Assembly (NCBI GenBank): GCA_012517675.1
Contig: JAAYUL010000141.1
Location: forward strand, 1 to 50,977
Origin: Clostridiales bacterium
Lineage (GTDB): Bacteria; Bacillota; Clostridia; Oscillospirales; Acutalibacteraceae
Length of the DNA: 50,977 bases
Reading direction: 5' to 3'
Part shown: positions 8,430-16,955 of the stretch, piece by piece
Numbering within the stretch: position 1 is the first letter of the stretch
Layout: each line of letters opens with the position of its first letter
The notes under the pieces: generated by a model
What the model was told of the DNA's origin: nothing
What the model saw: only the letters and a program-made list of their open reading frames with translations
Database searches by the model: none
Program-made: the position numbers and the translations under genes

Positions 8430-9425
8430 ATGAAAAAAATACTGTTGCTGACCACGGGCGGTACCATCGCCTCCGTGCAGACCGGAGAAGGGTTGGCCCC
8501 CGTGCTGAACGGGCAGCGGATTGCGGCGTTTATGGGCGGGATTACCGCCGGATACGCGGTAACGGTCCAAAATCTTTACGAGCTTGACAGCTCCAATATC
8601 CAGCCGGAGGAATGGCAGGGCATGGCGCGCGCCGTCGCCCGCGAATATGTCCATTATGACGGGATTGTGCTGACGCACGGGACGGATACCATGGCTTACA
8701 CCGCTTCCGTGCTCTCGTTCATGCTGCACAACCTTCCGATTCCGGTCGTGCTGACCGGCTCACAGCTGCCGATCTGGCACCCGCTGACCGACGGCCTTGA
8801 AAACCTGCGGTGCGCGTTCGCCATGGCCGCCGGCGGAAGGCCGGGCGTTTTTGTCGCGTTCAGCCGCCGGATTATCCTGGGGACCCGGGCGGTCAAGGTG
8901 CGCACCACCGGTTTTGACGCCTTTGAAAGCGTCAACTGCCCCTATGCCGCCACGGTGGACTCAACCGGGCTGAACTTCAACGAGACCGTGCTGCCGCACC
9001 CGCGGGGAGAGTTCCGGCTGGAGGACCGCCTGTGCGACGGCGTGATCCTGATCAAGCTGATTCCCGGGCTGAACCCGGAAATTTTCGACATGCTGCTGAA
9101 CATGAAGTACCGCGGGATCGTCGTGGAGGCGTTCGGCGCGGGCGGACTGAATTTTGTTCGCCGCGACCTGATTTCCAAGCTTCAAAAGGCGGTGGAAGCG
9201 GGTATTCCCGTGGTAGTGTGCAGCCAGTGCCTTTATGAGCGAAGCGACTTTACCATTTATCAGGCCGGGCAGAAAGCGCTGGAATCCGGTGTTCTGCAGG
9301 CATTCGACATGACCACCGAGGCCGCCGTTACCAAGCTGATGTGGGCGCTGGGCCAAACCGCCCGTCCGGAGGAAATCAAACAGATTTTTTCCACCTGCTA
9401 TGCCGGGGAAATCAGCCTTGCCTGA
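8430..9425 (+). CDS. ansA: Type I (cytoplasmic) L-asparaginase
   Basis: Hydrolyses L-asparagine to aspartate and ammonia. The first active-site motif is TTGGTIAS with the nucleophile T12; the second is 'THGTDTMAYT' with T85-D86. A lysine expected for the catalytic relay appears in the 'AVKVRTTGFDAFES' region. There is no signal peptide, so the enzyme is cytoplasmic (AnsA type) rather than the secreted AnsB type. The 331-residue length is normal. AGGAGG lies six bases before the ATG. It is divergent from the two-component genes and monocistronic; a hairpin (GAATGCC/GGCATTC, 9433-9467) follows the stop. Confidence 0.93.
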   Translation: MKKILLLTTGGTIASVQTGEGLAPVLNGQRIAAFMGGITAGYAVTVQNLYELDSSNIQPEEWQGMARAVAREYVHYDGIVLTHGTDTMAYTASVLSFMLHNLPIPVVLTGSQLPIWHPLTDGLENLRCAFAMAAGGRPGVFVAFSRRIILGTRAVKVRTTGFDAFESVNCPYAATVDSTGLNFNETVLPHPRGEFRLEDRLCDGVILIKLIPGLNPEIFDMLLNMKYRGIVVEAFGAGGLNFVRRDLISKLQKAVEAGIPVVVCSQCLYERSDFTIYQAGQKALESGVLQAFDMTTEAAVTKLMWALGQTARPEEIKQIFSTCYAGEISLA

Positions 9426-9432
9426 ACGGCGG

Positions 9433-9467
9433 GAATGCCCGGTTTTAAAACGCCCGGTTCGGCATTC
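9433..9467 (+). terminator. Hairpin after asparaginase
   Basis: GAATGCC and GGCATTC arms enclose inner CGG/CCG pairs, eight bases past the stop. No T-tract follows, so it may be only a 3'-end stabiliser. Confidence 0.35.
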
Positions 9468-9657
9468 GATCACGTATGCGGCCGCAAAGTGATCAAAATC
9501 GAATGAAAGCACGTGCAAAACCCTGTCGGAAAACGAATCGCGTTAAAATTGGAACCTGATTCAGGATGCGGCAGACTCCGCGAAACAAAGACAGACCATG
9601 TGACAATTCACCTCGGGCTATTCCTCAATGCTTGCCGGGGATTTTTTAAAATTTATA

Positions 9658-9685
9658 TTGACATTTTTTAAAAATGTAGTATGTT
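9658..9685 (+). promoter_or_regulatory. Promoter of the small membrane ORF
   Basis: Perfect TTGACA (9658-9663), a 16-bp spacer and TATGTT (9680-9685). The expected start near 9692 leaves a short leader before a strong ribosome binding site, GAAAGGGAGG. Confidence 0.6.
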
Positions 9686-9718
9686 TAAAGTATCGTAAAT
9701 GAAAGGGAGGCTATGAAT

Positions 9719-9844
9719 ATGAATGTGGACTTTATGACGATTGTTTGCACAACCGCAAGCATTTCACAGCTGCTCCTGATGGCAGTATTTTTTATGTATG
9801 AGAATAAGCTCGGCTTTTTCAAAAAAATCAGATTGTTGGGTTAA
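9719..9844 (+). CDS. 41-residue single-helix membrane peptide, possible type I toxin
   Basis: A short ORF with its own promoter, ribosome binding site and terminator. The peptide starts 'MNVDFMTIVCTTASISQL', has a hydrophobic stretch at about 6-26, and ends in a basic tail ('KLGFFKKIRLLG'). GGGAGG is eight bases from the ATG at 9719 and only two from an in-frame ATG at 9713, so 9719 is preferred. Size, one helix and a charged C-terminus resemble the holin-like toxin peptides of Firmicutes type I toxin-antitoxin loci, and the transcript continues into a structured 3' region. No sequence-level family match is claimed; it could equally be a small regulatory membrane protein. Confidence 0.6.
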   Translation: MNVDFMTIVCTTASISQLLLMAVFFMYENKLGFFKKIRLLG

Positions 9845-9895
9845 GTCCCGCAACGGGAAAGACTGCCTGCACAAGGAAGCATGCCGACAGGATAA

Positions 9896-9933
9896 CGCCT
9901 TTCTGACCGCAATGGTCGGGAGGGCACTTTTTT
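9896..9933 (+). terminator. Intrinsic terminator of the small membrane ORF
   Basis: A 12-bp stem (GCCTTTCTGACC paired with GGTCGGGAGGGC, including G-T pairs) with a GCAAT loop is followed by ACTTTTTT. Together with the promoter at 9658 it defines a transcript of about 240 bases. Confidence 0.75.
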
Positions 9934-10023
9934 GTTTTGGACGCGCCGAACGAAGCCAATCTCTTTTGTAATACCGAAAAAATGACCGGGCAGCGGTTTT
10001 CGCCGCAATCAGCTGATAAAAGA

Positions 10024-10059
10024 AAAAATCCAGAAACCCGCATGGTTTCTGGATTTTTA
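10024..10059. terminator. Terminator after tRNA-Ala, potentially bidirectional
   Basis: AAAAATCCAGAAACC pairs with GGTTTCTGGATTTTT. On the minus strand it starts a few bases past the tRNA CCA end and is followed by TTTTTTC. Confidence 0.75.
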
Positions 10060-10061
10060 AT

Positions 10062-10137
10062 TGGTGGAGCATAGCGGGTTCGAACCGCTGACCTCTACAC
10101 TGCCAGTGTAGCGCTCTCCCAGCTGAGCTAATACCCC
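10062..10137 (-). tRNA. tRNA-Ala (anticodon GGC)
   Basis: A 76-base cloverleaf on the minus strand with an encoded 3' CCA. The acceptor strands GGGGTAT and ATGCTCC pair over seven positions and include the G3-U70 wobble that identifies alanine tRNAs. The D arm contains AGCTCAGCTGGGAGAGC, the anticodon loop is CTGGCAG with anticodon GGC, and the T loop is GGTTCGAACC. It is a single tRNA with its own promoter (TTGCAA, 17 bp, TATTAT) and terminator. Confidence 0.96.
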
Positions 10138-10313
10138 GATTCGCTGTTTGAAACAGCTTTGTTATAATATCATATTTTTCTATGAATTGCAAGACTTTTA
10201 TTCTAAAAAATCCGACGGATTCTCGCGAAGCTTTCATAGATGCGGCCTCTCCTTATGGGATATCCTGCTGCTCCACCGGACATGAAACGCCCGCCGGCGG
10301 AACAACGGATATT

Positions 10314-12839
10314 CTAAAGGATATTCAGTTCATACGCCTTTTCCACGGCGCCGGCCGTACTATTGACCTTCAGCTTACTGCAGATGCTTTCCAGGCAGGA
10401 TTCGATACTGGAAACGGAACAATACAGGCTGGCCGCCATTTCCTGCCGAGTCATCCCCTGTTCCAGAAAACAGAGCACCTCTGACTCCCTCTGGCTGAGC
10501 ATGCGGCTGTTTTCCTTAAACTCCAGCACAGACTTTTCATACCGTCTGCAAAGCCGTGTCATCCGCGAAAGATATTCCCGGCTGATATCAGCACAGTCCG
10601 CCATTTTCAGGAGCAGCGGAAGCACGGCGCCCGCATTTTCCACAAACGGCATTACAATGCCATCCTTCTGCGCGTCCAAAAGCGCCGGAAGAAGTACGGC
10701 GCAGCCCGCTTTTTCCCCGTAAAGGTGATACGATGCCGCCGCCTGATAAACAGCGTTGTGCAGCAGGCCGAGCTGATTATGAAAAGTGCCGTATAATTCC
10801 GCGAATTTTTCGCACTGAGTCAGAAGTTCCTTCCAGTGCTCGGTCAGCATCAAAGCTTTTCCTGTAATAATGCAGGGAAAAGCAAGGCCGTTGAACATGA
10901 AGGTGCCCTCCGAAAAATCACCTTCGCGCAGCCATTCCGGTATCCGTTCCGGCAAAGCGAGACATCCGTTCAGGTAACCTTCTATCAGCTCCAGCGTCGT
11001 TCGGAAAACGGCGCGGTTCTGCCCGGAAAGCTCGTCGCTCCGCTGGAAAAAATGTCTTTTCATTCCCGTTAACAGGGAAAGTGCCTGCTGCGGCTCCCTG
11101 TTGAGCAAATGCAGGCGGATGCGGACAAATCCCGCGCATAACAAGGTGCAGATCTGTCTTTTTTCGTGCGCCTTTTCGATTGCTTTTTTTGCCTGGACCG
11201 CAGCCGTTGCGGCGTCTCCCGTTTCCAGCGCGAACTCGGCAAGGGCGAGGCTGTCGCACCCGGTACCGCACCCGTCAAAAAGATCCGGTTGAAACCCGTT
11301 GATAATGCAGTCCGCCGTTTGCTTCCATTTTCCGGCTTCACGGTAATAAGCATAGATAAAATGCGGCAAGCCGTAAGTAAACTCGTTTTCGCGAAAGATG
11401 ATGCAGGATTTCTTTCCGCCGAGCAGCTCCCGCGCCCTTGCAATATGGGCGGCCATTTTTTCCACGTCGTTAAAGTCGATATAAATCCGAAGCACTTCCA
11501 GCTCACCTAAAATTCTGGCGCGCAGTCGTTCCGTAACTTCCTTGCTCTTTGAAAAATAGCCACACATGCATTGTTCGATTTGGATCCCGAGCGCAGCGGC
11601 TTCCTCATCACCGCTCAGAATAAAATCGCAGGCAAACTGAAGATAAGGGAACGGATAGCGCAGGCAGGCGTTCAGCGGCAGCTCCTCCGCAATGGATTTT
11701 TGAGTCTGAACCCCCAAAAAACCAATGTCGACGCAATCCTCGCTGTTCAGCATTTCCAGCAGTTCCTCAATTTTTCCGGCCCGATGATAATAATCGAAAG
11801 CCGCAACCATATTGCCCTGCCCGAAAAACCATTGTCCCAGGCGGTGGCAGAGCGGCCGCCGATCATATTCTTTCATTCGGGCCGTTTGCCGTAAGAAACT
11901 CAAAAAGACACTGTGAATGGAATAAACGCCGGTAAACCTGTCATACATGATAAAAGCGTTTTCCTCCGCCAACCGCCGTATCAATCCGACGGCGCGGGGG
12001 TTCTCCAGCACCTCGGCGGCCTGAGGAAGCGTAAAATGCTCCAGCTCGGAAAGCTGCATCAGAATTTCTTTTGTTTCATCATCAAAGGTACTGAACAGAT
12101 TATCCTCCAGAAGGCGGTTCATATCGGCGGCTTCTTTCATCGGAATTCCCCTTTTTATGCCCAGCACCAAAAGGTAAATGGCAGAGATCCAGCCGCCCGT
12201 GCAGCGGCAGGCCCGCTGAATGTCCTCCGGCGAGGCGGGACATTCCATCAGCGAAAAATAATCGGCTGTCTCCTCCTGCGTAAAAGCAAGAAGCGTCATA
12301 TCCAGCTCGTAATAAAGCCCCTTTGAAATCAAATAAATGCGGTTCAGCTGCGGCAGGGTCCTGGAAAGCAAAACGAGATGCAGATTTGGAATCTGTTCCT
12401 GCGCCACCCGTTCCACCAATTCGGTGATTCTGGGATTCTTTTCGATCAGATGATAATCATCCAATACCACAACGGTCGGTTGCCCGTCGTCGAAGCTTTT
12501 CGCAAATGCCATTAAGGTGTCGAGCTGACCCGCATTGATGGGAAAGCCAAGCCGTGCAAGCTGTTCCGCAGCCGCGGGGTCCAGCTTTCCGGCCTCCGCC
12601 GTCAAACGGTCCCAAAACGCCTCCTGCGACCGGCCGCCGTCAAGAAGCGGAACCCAGACGGTGCGGATTCCCCGGTTTTCCAGAAAACTGTGCATTGCCA
12701 CGGTCTTTCCATACCCCAACGGCGCGGGCAAGGCGGTCAGGGGAAACTGAAACAGGCGCTCCAGTTCCTTTTCCACACGCTCCCGAATCAGAGTTTTGTT
12801 TTGTTCCATATTGTTCACTGTCCCAATCTGCATTTTCAA
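10314..12839 (-). CDS. MalT-like large LuxR-family ATP-binding regulator
   Basis: An 841-residue transcriptional activator of the LAL/MalT type. An N-terminal STAND-type ATPase has a P-loop 'APLGYGKT' (39-46) and a Walker B 'VVVLDDYHL'. A long helical, TPR-like middle region follows. A C-terminal LuxR helix-turn-helix (about 775-835) contains 'LSQRESEVLCFLEQGMT' and 'CSVSSIESCLESI', close to the usual 'LT.RE.EVL.L...G.S' signature. Such proteins bind ATP and an effector, then multimerise on DNA. The inducer is unknown. No close target operon is adjacent. The ATG at 12839 lacks a clear ribosome binding site; an ATG at 12809 (MEQNKTL) is an alternative. Confidence 0.85.
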   Translation of the reverse strand: MKMQIGTVNNMEQNKTLIRERVEKELERLFQFPLTALPAPLGYGKTVAMHSFLENRGIRTVWVPLLDGGRSQEAFWDRLTAEAGKLDPAAAEQLARLGFPINAGQLDTLMAFAKSFDDGQPTVVVLDDYHLIEKNPRITELVERVAQEQIPNLHLVLLSRTLPQLNRIYLISKGLYYELDMTLLAFTQEETADYFSLMECPASPEDIQRACRCTGGWISAIYLLVLGIKRGIPMKEAADMNRLLEDNLFSTFDDETKEILMQLSELEHFTLPQAAEVLENPRAVGLIRRLAEENAFIMYDRFTGVYSIHSVFLSFLRQTARMKEYDRRPLCHRLGQWFFGQGNMVAAFDYYHRAGKIEELLEMLNSEDCVDIGFLGVQTQKSIAEELPLNACLRYPFPYLQFACDFILSGDEEAAALGIQIEQCMCGYFSKSKEVTERLRARILGELEVLRIYIDFNDVEKMAAHIARARELLGGKKSCIIFRENEFTYGLPHFIYAYYREAGKWKQTADCIINGFQPDLFDGCGTGCDSLALAEFALETGDAATAAVQAKKAIEKAHEKRQICTLLCAGFVRIRLHLLNREPQQALSLLTGMKRHFFQRSDELSGQNRAVFRTTLELIEGYLNGCLALPERIPEWLREGDFSEGTFMFNGLAFPCIITGKALMLTEHWKELLTQCEKFAELYGTFHNQLGLLHNAVYQAAASYHLYGEKAGCAVLLPALLDAQKDGIVMPFVENAGAVLPLLLKMADCADISREYLSRMTRLCRRYEKSVLEFKENSRMLSQRESEVLCFLEQGMTRQEMAASLYCSVSSIESCLESICSKLKVNSTAGAVEKAYELNIL

Positions 12840-13007
12840 TGTAATAATATCACTTTTGGCAATTTAGCTCAATGTGGCCCAAGAAAATTTTCAGTCCTTT
12901 TGCTCGAATCATAAATTATTCCCGGATTTGCTTGGAATAAAATGCAATGCGTTTTATATTTTTCTCCGAAAACGGCAATAATACAACAGAAGAAAGGAGG
13001 GCGAATG

Positions 13008-13241
13008 ATGAAAAGTAAACTGATTTTGTTCTTGGTTTTACTGACCGTTATCATTTGCGCGTTTGCCGGCTGCAAAAATATGAACCCCAGTTCCGGAGCG
13101 GCATCCAGCGGAATGAATTTGACCAGCACCGTTTCCGAAGTCGGTTCCGCATTGGTTTCCGGCGGAAAAGAACTGGGCAGCCAGGTTTCCGGCGTCGTAT
13201 CCGGAGCGGCGTCCGCCGTCAATTCCGCCGTCAGCGCATAA
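13008..13241 (+). CDS. Small predicted lipoprotein of unknown function
   Basis: A 77-residue secreted or lipid-anchored protein. It has a basic start (MKSK), a hydrophobic segment and a lipobox-like 'AFAGC' placing the modified cysteine at C22 (F at -3 is less common than L). The mature part is low complexity, rich in Ser, Gly, Ala and Val ('SEVGSALVSGGKELG', 'VVSGAASAVNSAVS'). No family function is recognised. AAGGAGG is followed by ATG at 13005 and 13008; seven-base spacing favours 13008. It stands alone, divergent from the LuxR regulator and convergent with a flavoprotein gene. Confidence 0.75.
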   Translation: MKSKLILFLVLLTVIICAFAGCKNMNPSSGAASSGMNLTSTVSEVGSALVSGGKELGSQVSGVVSGAASAVNSAVSA

Positions 13242-13276
13242 ATCAGCACCGAAAAGGACCCGGAATCAAACTGATC

Positions 13277-13327
13277 GGAAATGGGCCGCGTCTTCCCTGT
13301 TTCAACGGGGGAAACACGGCCCATTTC
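13277..13327. terminator. Hairpin between convergent lipoprotein and flavoprotein genes
   Basis: AAATGGGCCG and CGGCCCATTT arms with inner TTCC/GGAA pairs form a long stem between two convergent stops. No clear T-tract on either strand, so termination strength is uncertain. Confidence 0.5.
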
Positions 13328-13362
13328 GCTCTTACTTATTATTGCAGTCTTTCGATATGATA

Positions 13363-14943
13363 TTACGGATATTCCAAAATCTTTTCCGCGCAGCGAACTC
13401 CATCCACCGCCGCGGAGATAATTCCGCCGGCGTAACCGGCGCCTTCCCCGCACGGATAAAGGCCGCCGACCCCGACCGACTCCATGGCAGGCCCGCGCAG
13501 AATGCGCACGGGGGAAGAACTGCGGGTCTCAACCGCCGTGAGCAGCGCGTCCGGGTATGCAAACCCATGCAGGCGCGCATCCATGAGCAGAATCCCACGC
13601 CGCATGGAATCGGCAATAAAGCCGGGAAGGCAACCGTCCAGGCCGCACGGCGTCACGCCCGGCCGGTAAGTCGGTTTTACACTGCCGATAACGGCGGAAG
13701 CGCGGCGATGTAAAAAATCCTCCACACGCTGCACCGGTGCGCAGTAGGAACCGCCGCCGAGGCGAAACGCGGCCTCTTCCAGTCTTCGCTGAAACGCCGC
13801 CCCGGCCAGCGGATGATCCCCGCCGAAATCCTCCGGCCCAACACCGACCAGCAGCGCGGAATTGGCGTTGACGCCGTCGCGCGCGAAACAGCTCATGCCG
13901 TTGGTCACAAGGCGCCCCTCTTCGCTGGCGGCGGCCACTACGCTGCCCCCGGGACACATACAGAAGGTATAGACCCCTCTGCCGTCCGGCAGGTGGACCG
14001 CCAGGCGGTAATCCGCCGCGCCCAATGCCGGATGCCCGGCAAATCCGCCGTACTGGGCGCGGTCGATCAGCGCTTGCGGATGCTCGATCCTGGCGCCGAC
14101 GGAAAACGCTTTCCGCTCCATGGGAACGCCGAGCGCGTGGAGCATTTCAAACGTATCCCGGGCGCTGTGGCCGATTGCAAGCACCACCTTCCGGGCTTCC
14201 ACGCGGTAAGGCAAGCCGTCCTTCGGCCTGACTTCCACTCCCGCGACCCTGCCGTCCCGGATCAGGAGATTTTCAAGAACCGTATCGAAAAAAACTTCCC
14301 CGCCCAGCGAGCGGATCTGTTCCCGAAGACTGCGCACCGTTCCGGGAAGGCGGTCTGTTCCGATATGGGGTTTTGCCTCATACAGGATTTCCCGCGGAGC
14401 GCCCGCGGCCGCGAACTCCTCCAAGACCTTGCGCGCCCGGGAATCCTTGGTTCCCGTGTTCAGCTTTCCGTCGGAGAAGGTTCCGGCTCCGCCTTCGCCG
14501 AACTGAACGTTGCTCTGCGGATTTAAACTGCCGGTTTTCCAGAACTGCGCCACCTGCTCGCCGCGCTGCTCCACCGCGCTGCCGCGCTCAAACACGATCG
14601 GATTCTGGCCTGCCTGCGCCAAAATCAGCGCCGCAAAAAGGCCGGCGGGTCCAAATCCGACCACGACCGGGCGCGCATCCTGCTTCACCACTTTCGGCGG
14701 TTCGTAGCGGTAAGGCTCCGCTTCCATGATTTTTGCATTCTTCGGAAGGCGGACCCTGCCGCACTCCACGTCCGCCGTACAGATAAAATGAACGCGGTCT
14801 TTTTTTCTGGCGTCCACCGATTTTCTGTAAAGGCTGCACGAACGGATCTCCGAAACCGGGATCTTCAGCTTTTCAGCCGCGAGCCGTTTCAAATCTTCCT
14901 CGGTTCCGTCCAGCGGGAGCCGCAATTCAGAAACACGATACAT
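13363..14943 (-). CDS. FAD-dependent dehydrogenase-like protein (COG2509)
   Basis: A 526-residue uncharacterised NAD(P)/FAD-dependent oxidoreductase. A roughly 80-residue N-terminal domain ('YRVSELRLPL', 'CSLYRKSVDARKKDRVHF') precedes the FAD-binding motif GFGPAGLFAAL at 96-106. Family features include 'GGAGTFSDGKLNTGTKD' and the C-terminal FAD-closing 'YPCGEGAGYAGGI'. The substrate is unknown for the family. It lies three bases after the other flavoprotein gene, so the two are almost certainly co-transcribed with the COG2426 gene upstream. A short ATG (MYRV) start follows the preceding stop directly. Confidence 0.88.
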   Translation of the reverse strand: MYRVSELRLPLDGTEEDLKRLAAEKLKIPVSEIRSCSLYRKSVDARKKDRVHFICTADVECGRVRLPKNAKIMEAEPYRYEPPKVVKQDARPVVVGFGPAGLFAALILAQAGQNPIVFERGSAVEQRGEQVAQFWKTGSLNPQSNVQFGEGGAGTFSDGKLNTGTKDSRARKVLEEFAAAGAPREILYEAKPHIGTDRLPGTVRSLREQIRSLGGEVFFDTVLENLLIRDGRVAGVEVRPKDGLPYRVEARKVVLAIGHSARDTFEMLHALGVPMERKAFSVGARIEHPQALIDRAQYGGFAGHPALGAADYRLAVHLPDGRGVYTFCMCPGGSVVAAASEEGRLVTNGMSCFARDGVNANSALLVGVGPEDFGGDHPLAGAAFQRRLEEAAFRLGGGSYCAPVQRVEDFLHRRASAVIGSVKPTYRPGVTPCGLDGCLPGFIADSMRRGILLMDARLHGFAYPDALLTAVETRSSSPVRILRGPAMESVGVGGLYPCGEGAGYAGGIISAAVDGVRCAEKILEYP

Positions 14944-14946
14944 AAG

Positions 14947-16203
14947 TCACCTTTTCCCGTTTTTCAATGCGAGCGCGGCGGAGCGCCCGGCCAAAATCCC
15001 GCTGCTCCACGCCCAGTGAAGGTTAAAGCCTCCACAGTCGCCGTCAATATTGAGCACTTCCCCGGCCAGGTACAGCCCCGGGCACAGCCGGGACTGCATG
15101 GCGCCGTCCACCTCACGGAGCGGAACGCCGCCCGCGGTCACCTGCGCGTCACGCCAGGAAAGAGTTCCCGAAACCGGAAAGCGGAAGCCCTTTACAGCGT
15201 TTGACGCGGAAGAAAGCTCCCGTTCGTTCAGGTCCCCCATCCTTTTTTTCAGACTGGGAAAAACCTGTTTCATGATTTCCTGCCCCACCATGCGGTTCAG
15301 GCATCCGTTCAGCAAATCCGCCGCCGGAAGAAACGGCAGGGCCGTTTGACGCCGTTTTAAAAATTCCGCTACCTGCCGCGCTGAAAACTCGGGCATCAGG
15401 TCAAGCGAAACCTCCAGCCCGGCGTTCCGGAATTCTCCCGCAAGGCGGGACAGGTCGAAGATGCAGATGCCCGACAGCCCGTGTTCGGTGAACTGGACCT
15501 CCCCCCGGCTCTGCCCGGCCGGGCGGCCGTCGGCCAGAAGCGCCGCTTTTGCCGCGCAGCGCGCGCCCTTGAGCGGTTTTGCGCGGCGCGAATCGGTTTT
15601 CAGCTGTACCAGCGCAGGGAAAAGCGGCGTGCAGGAATGACCGAGCGCTTTTAAAACAGCGTATCCGCTTTCGTTCGCACCCAGCTGCGGATACGCCATT
15701 CCCCCCGTCGCAAACACAAGCGAGCGCGTTTCTATTTTATGTTCCGGACCGGAAACCAGAAAGCCGGCGGCGGATTTTTCCACCTTGCCGACAGGAAAGC
15801 CGCAGATCGTTTCAACATGAAACCGTTCCAGCTGCGCGCGCAGCACGTCCAGCACGGCGGCGGCCTGCAAATTGTAGGGATAAACACGGCCCTCGTCAAG
15901 CTCCCTGCAGAGCAACCCGAGGGAAGCAAAAAATTCAATGATATACTGCGGGGAAAAATCTCCGAGCATCGGTAAAATCCGGTCGGCGTCCCCATGATAG
16001 CGCTCGGGGGCAATCCGCATATTGGTCAGGTTGCAGCGCCCGTTTCCGGTGGCAAGCAGCTTTTTGCCCACACGCGGATTTGCCTCCAGCAAAGCGATTT
16101 TCAATCTTCCGGAACCGGCACTCCACTGCGAGGCGGCAGACACCGCCGCCGCCATTCCCGCGGCTCCCCCTCCGACCACAGCAAGGTCATATTTTTCCGA
16201 CAT
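14947..16203 (-). CDS. BaiN/YhiN-family flavoprotein (HI0933-like, COG2081)
   Basis: A 418-residue predicted NAD(P)/FAD-dependent oxidoreductase. FAD motif GGGAAGMAAA lies at 11-20, followed by the family signature 'KKLLATGNGRCNLTN'. A second signature, 'VFATGGMAYPQLGANESG', and a C-terminal 'AGEVLNIDGDCGGFNLHWAW' match the HI0933 family. Members include BaiN, proposed to act in bile-acid dehydroxylation, but most have no known substrate, so the bile-acid role should not be transferred. It follows the COG2426 gene by 18 bases and precedes the COG2509 flavoprotein by three. RBS GGGGGGAAAC lies before the ATG. Confidence 0.9.
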   Translation of the reverse strand: MSEKYDLAVVGGGAAGMAAAVSAASQWSAGSGRLKIALLEANPRVGKKLLATGNGRCNLTNMRIAPERYHGDADRILPMLGDFSPQYIIEFFASLGLLCRELDEGRVYPYNLQAAAVLDVLRAQLERFHVETICGFPVGKVEKSAAGFLVSGPEHKIETRSLVFATGGMAYPQLGANESGYAVLKALGHSCTPLFPALVQLKTDSRRAKPLKGARCAAKAALLADGRPAGQSRGEVQFTEHGLSGICIFDLSRLAGEFRNAGLEVSLDLMPEFSARQVAEFLKRRQTALPFLPAADLLNGCLNRMVGQEIMKQVFPSLKKRMGDLNERELSSASNAVKGFRFPVSGTLSWRDAQVTAGGVPLREVDGAMQSRLCPGLYLAGEVLNIDGDCGGFNLHWAWSSGILAGRSAALALKNGKR

Positions 16204-16221
16204 CGTTTCCCCCCAATCCTG

Positions 16222-16713
16222 TCACCAGACGTTTCCCAAAATACCGTACGAAATCGCACACATAATCAGCGCGGCAGTCATGGTGCCGGCCGCGATGGAG
16301 AAAATCGCATGCTTGAAACGCATGCCGATCAGGGCCGCGATCAGGGCGCCGGTCCATGCGCCTGTTCCCGGCAGCGGAACCGCCACAAAGATATAAAGCC
16401 CGAACGTTTTATATTTTTCAATCGATTTGCTTTTCTGTTCCGCCTTGGCTTCGATTTTCCGTACTAATTTGACAAAGCGGGTATTGCGCATCCAGTCCAG
16501 AACCTGGCGGACAAACAAAAGAATAAACGGAATCGGCAGCATGGTTCCCACAAAACAGATGATCACCGCGCGAAGCATGTCCACATTCAGCATCCCGGCA
16601 GCCAGAATGCCGCCCCGCAGCTCCACAATCGGCATCATGGAAACAAGAAAAATCACCAACTCCCTGGAAGTGGTGCCCATTTGATTTACAATATTTGTAA
16701 CAAACTGATCCAT
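16222..16713 (-). CDS. COG2426 small multi-drug export family membrane protein
   Basis: A 163-residue integral membrane protein of the family labelled 'putative small multi-drug export protein'. Hydrophobic segments lie at about 18-40, 46-70 and two in the C-terminal third. The family signature 'ELRGGIL' follows 'SMMPIVE', and 'VPLPGTGAWTGALIA' is the second conserved motif. The export label is historical and transport has not been shown for most members. AGGAGG is six bases from the ATG. It is the first gene of the minus-strand unit with the two flavoproteins. Confidence 0.85.
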   Translation of the reverse strand: MDQFVTNIVNQMGTTSRELVIFLVSMMPIVELRGGILAAGMLNVDMLRAVIICFVGTMLPIPFILLFVRQVLDWMRNTRFVKLVRKIEAKAEQKSKSIEKYKTFGLYIFVAVPLPGTGAWTGALIAALIGMRFKHAIFSIAAGTMTAALIMCAISYGILGNVW

Positions 16714-16893
16714 GAAATCCTCCTGGTTTTATGTAGAAATAAATCACGACATAAATATTAGTATAGCCCAAATCATATCGTTATGGCAAGTTCCGCAATG
16801 TAAATTTATAAAAATATAATAATCCGTTACTTTGAAACTAATTTGTCCGTCCTGTGAATTTCATGTAAAATTTGAGGGAACCCGGTAACGGCT

Positions 16894-16943
16894 CAGCATA
16901 ACATAAAAAGCCGGCGGATCCGCCGGCTTTTTATGTTATGCTG
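16894..16943. terminator. 50-bp perfect palindrome, terminator of rubrerythrin
   Basis: Two 25-base arms, centred on GGATCC between 16918 and 16919, are exact reverse complements. A GC-rich core (GCCGGCGG) is flanked by AAAAA and TTTTT, giving a terminator on either strand. It starts 12 bases past the rubrerythrin stop. The AT-rich outer arms are longer than a terminator needs. Confidence 0.85.
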
Positions 16944-16955
16944 TATGCTGTGAAA

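Noticed and set aside
9764..10237. 157-residue minus-strand frame across the tRNA
   Set aside because: It reads straight through tRNA-Ala and two terminators, has no domain and no supported start.
14947..16203. Bile-acid metabolism from the BaiN-like name
   Set aside because: The family is broad, and no other bai gene lies in the window.
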